From Sutterella sp. (GTDB lineage Bacteria > Pseudomonadota > Gammaproteobacteria > Burkholderiales > Burkholderiaceae_F), in NCBI GenBank assembly GCA_019410445.1, contig DXSO01000006.1:1-29488 (forward strand): 29,488 nucleotides of DNA, given 5' to 3'. The notes beneath the pieces are model-generated. The model was given only the letters and a program-made list of their open reading frames with translations. It was not told the origin of the DNA and searched no databases. Made by a program: the position numbers and the translations under genes. Shown piece by piece: positions 28,277 to 29,488 of the stretch. Within the stretch, counting starts at the first letter, position 1; each line of letters begins with the position of its first letter.

Positions 28277-29488
28277 TTACTTCAGGCGAACCGGAATGAA
28301 GATACGGCCGTCTCGACGCTGCACCAGCACGCGCAGGTTCTTGTTCTTTTCCAGAACTTTGGCCAGATCCTCGGTTTTTGCGATCTTGACGCCGTTGACA
28401 TTGACGATGATGTCGCCTTCACGAATGCCGGCTTTGCGGGCGGCACCGGTGGATTCAGTCACGAGAAGCCCTTCGGTTTCGGCCTTGGCCTGCTCCTCGG
28501 CGTTGAGCGGACGCACCGTCACGCCCAGCTTATTGGCTGCGGTCGCCTTGCCGGACTGCGTGAAACCTTCGCTTTTTGCTTCCTCAACAGTGACATCAAT
28601 TGTCATGTTCTTGTTGTTGCGAATGACGGACAGCTTGGCGGTTGAGCCCGGAGCCATGCTGCCGATGATGACCGGCATGTCAACGCTATCGTCAATGGTT
28701 TTGCCATTGACCGCCGTGATGATGTCGCCTTCCTGAAGGCCGGCTTTGGCGGCAGGACCGTCTTTTTCAACCTGACTGACGATGGCTCCTTGGGGAGTCT
28801 TCAGACCAAAACTTTCAGCCAGATCCTGCGTGACGCTCTGAATGACGACGCCGATGCGACCGCGCGTCACTTTGCCGTTTTTGACGAGCTGATCCTTAAT
28901 CTGCATGGCGAGGTTGCTCGGAATGGCGAAGGACAGTCCCATGAAGCCGCCCGAGGTGGAGAAAATCTGGGAGTTGATGCCCACGACTTCGCCCTTCATG
29001 TTAAAGAGCGGACCGCCGGAGTTGCCGGGGTTTACGGCCACGTCGGTCTGAATGAAGGGAACGTACTGATCGCTCGGCAGCTTACGGCTTTTAGCGGAAA
29101 CGATGCCGGAAGTCACAGTGTTGTCCAGACCGAAGGGACTGCCGATGGCGGCAACCCATTCGCCGACCTTGAGTTCGTCGCTGTTGCCCATCGTGAGATA
29201 GGGCAGATCCTTGGCTTCAATTTTGACGACGGCAATGTCGGTCTTGGCGTCCGAACCCAATACCTTACCGGTGAATTCACGATTGTCGGTAAGGCGCACC
29301 TTGATTTCATCGGCACCATCGACCACATGATGATTGGTAAGAATCAGGCCGTCAGCACTGATGATGAAGCCTGAACCCGTACCGCGACGTTCCGGTTCCT
29401 GACGGGGGCCGCCGAAGGGAATGGGAAAGCCGAAGCGGCGGAAAATTTCAGCGTGACGCTCATCAAAACCGAAGGGATCAGCGCCTTC
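28277..29488 (-). CDS. degP: Do-family periplasmic serine protease DegP/DegQ/MucD (5' end missing)
   Basis: A trypsin-like protease/chaperone that clears misfolded envelope proteins. The frame is open to the right edge, giving 403 visible residues; the signal peptide and roughly the first 80 residues lie outside. Numbering from the edge, the catalytic triad is H54 (LTNHHVVDGAD), D84 (AKTDIAVVKI) and S157 (NPGNSGGPLF). The visible N-terminal part is Phe/Gly/Arg-rich (FRRFGFPIPFGGPRQ), like the MucD/DegP segment before the protease domain. Two PDZ domains follow: one from GRIGVVIQSV with AAKAGLQEGDIITAVNG, the second with ARKAGIREGDIIVNVNG. Choosing between DegP, DegQ and MucD names needs the missing end. 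Confidence 0.95.
   Translation of the reverse strand, partial: EGADPFGFDERHAEIFRRFGFPIPFGGPRQEPERRGTGSGFIISADGLILTNHHVVDGADEIKVRLTDNREFTGKVLGSDAKTDIAVVKIEAKDLPYLTMGNSDELKVGEWVAAIGSPFGLDNTVTSGIVSAKSRKLPSDQYVPFIQTDVAVNPGNSGGPLFNMKGEVVGINSQIFSTSGGFMGLSFAIPSNLAMQIKDQLVKNGKVTRGRIGVVIQSVTQDLAESFGLKTPQGAIVSQVEKDGPAAKAGLQEGDIITAVNGKTIDDSVDMPVIIGSMAPGSTAKLSVIRNNKNMTIDVTVEEAKSEGFTQSGKATAANKLGVTVRPLNAEEQAKAETEGLLVTESTGAARKAGIREGDIIVNVNGVKIAKTEDLAKVLEKNKNLRVLVQRRDGRIFIPVRLK

Noticed and set aside
28790..29374. 194-codon plus-strand frame opposite the protease gene
   Set aside because: It mirrors the DegP coding sequence and has no family features; the protease triad and PDZ domains on the minus strand are unambiguous.

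Overview
The window looks like chromosomal core DNA from a betaproteobacterium. It is probably a Burkholderiales member of the Sutterellaceae type (Sutterella/Parasutterella-like); the family placement is an inference. Support comes from gene order and protein style: parAB followed by atpIBEFHAGDC, hemE next to priA, DUF971-ubiE-Tim44-like protein, and glmU-glmS. No insertion sequence, prophage, CRISPR array or resistance cassette is visible. Almost every gene is on the + strand. The exceptions are a small DUF167 gene, a GNAT acetyltransferase gene and a DegP-type protease gene that runs off the right edge.

Layout. 1-1657: parA (5' end cut off) and parB, for chromosome segregation. 1658-8943: the complete nine-gene F1Fo ATP synthase operon, with a credible sigma70 promoter and an upstream palindrome, a pyrimidine-rich leader before atpE, and a folded atpE-atpF spacer. 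A large hairpin terminator closes it near 9050. 9146-10987: a universal stress protein gene and hemE, with the DUF167 gene packed antisense between them. 10988-11342: a non-coding stretch holding two copies of a DnaA-box module around the hemE terminator; this is the best candidate in the window for a replication origin or a DnaA-binding control locus. 11343-13527: priA, which seems to lack most of the winged-helix domain, and tRNA-Arg(CCG). 13548-15976: DUF971, ubiE and a membrane Tim44-like protein. 16093-19380: glmU and glmS, for UDP-GlcNAc synthesis. 19381-26068: a tripartite RND efflux operon whose last gene is a TetR-family regulator, with TGAA-N6-TTCA operator-like repeats in the promoter region. 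26096-27727: dctA with an inverted-repeat-rich leader. 27708-29488 (minus): a GNAT gene and the DegP/MucD protease gene.

How it fits together. The left part joins segregation (ParAB), possible origin sites (DnaA boxes), replication restart (PriA) and energy supply (ATP synthase), as expected of origin-proximal DNA. The right part concerns the envelope: UDP-GlcNAc for peptidoglycan and LPS, a drug/solute efflux pump, C4-dicarboxylate uptake and periplasmic protein quality control.

No wholly new multi-gene system is evident. The novelty candidates are regulatory: the duplicated DnaA-box module, the mutually exclusive hairpins between atpE and atpF, start and stop codons shared between opposite-strand genes, promoters and genes packed tightly against terminators, and the self-controlled efflux operon.
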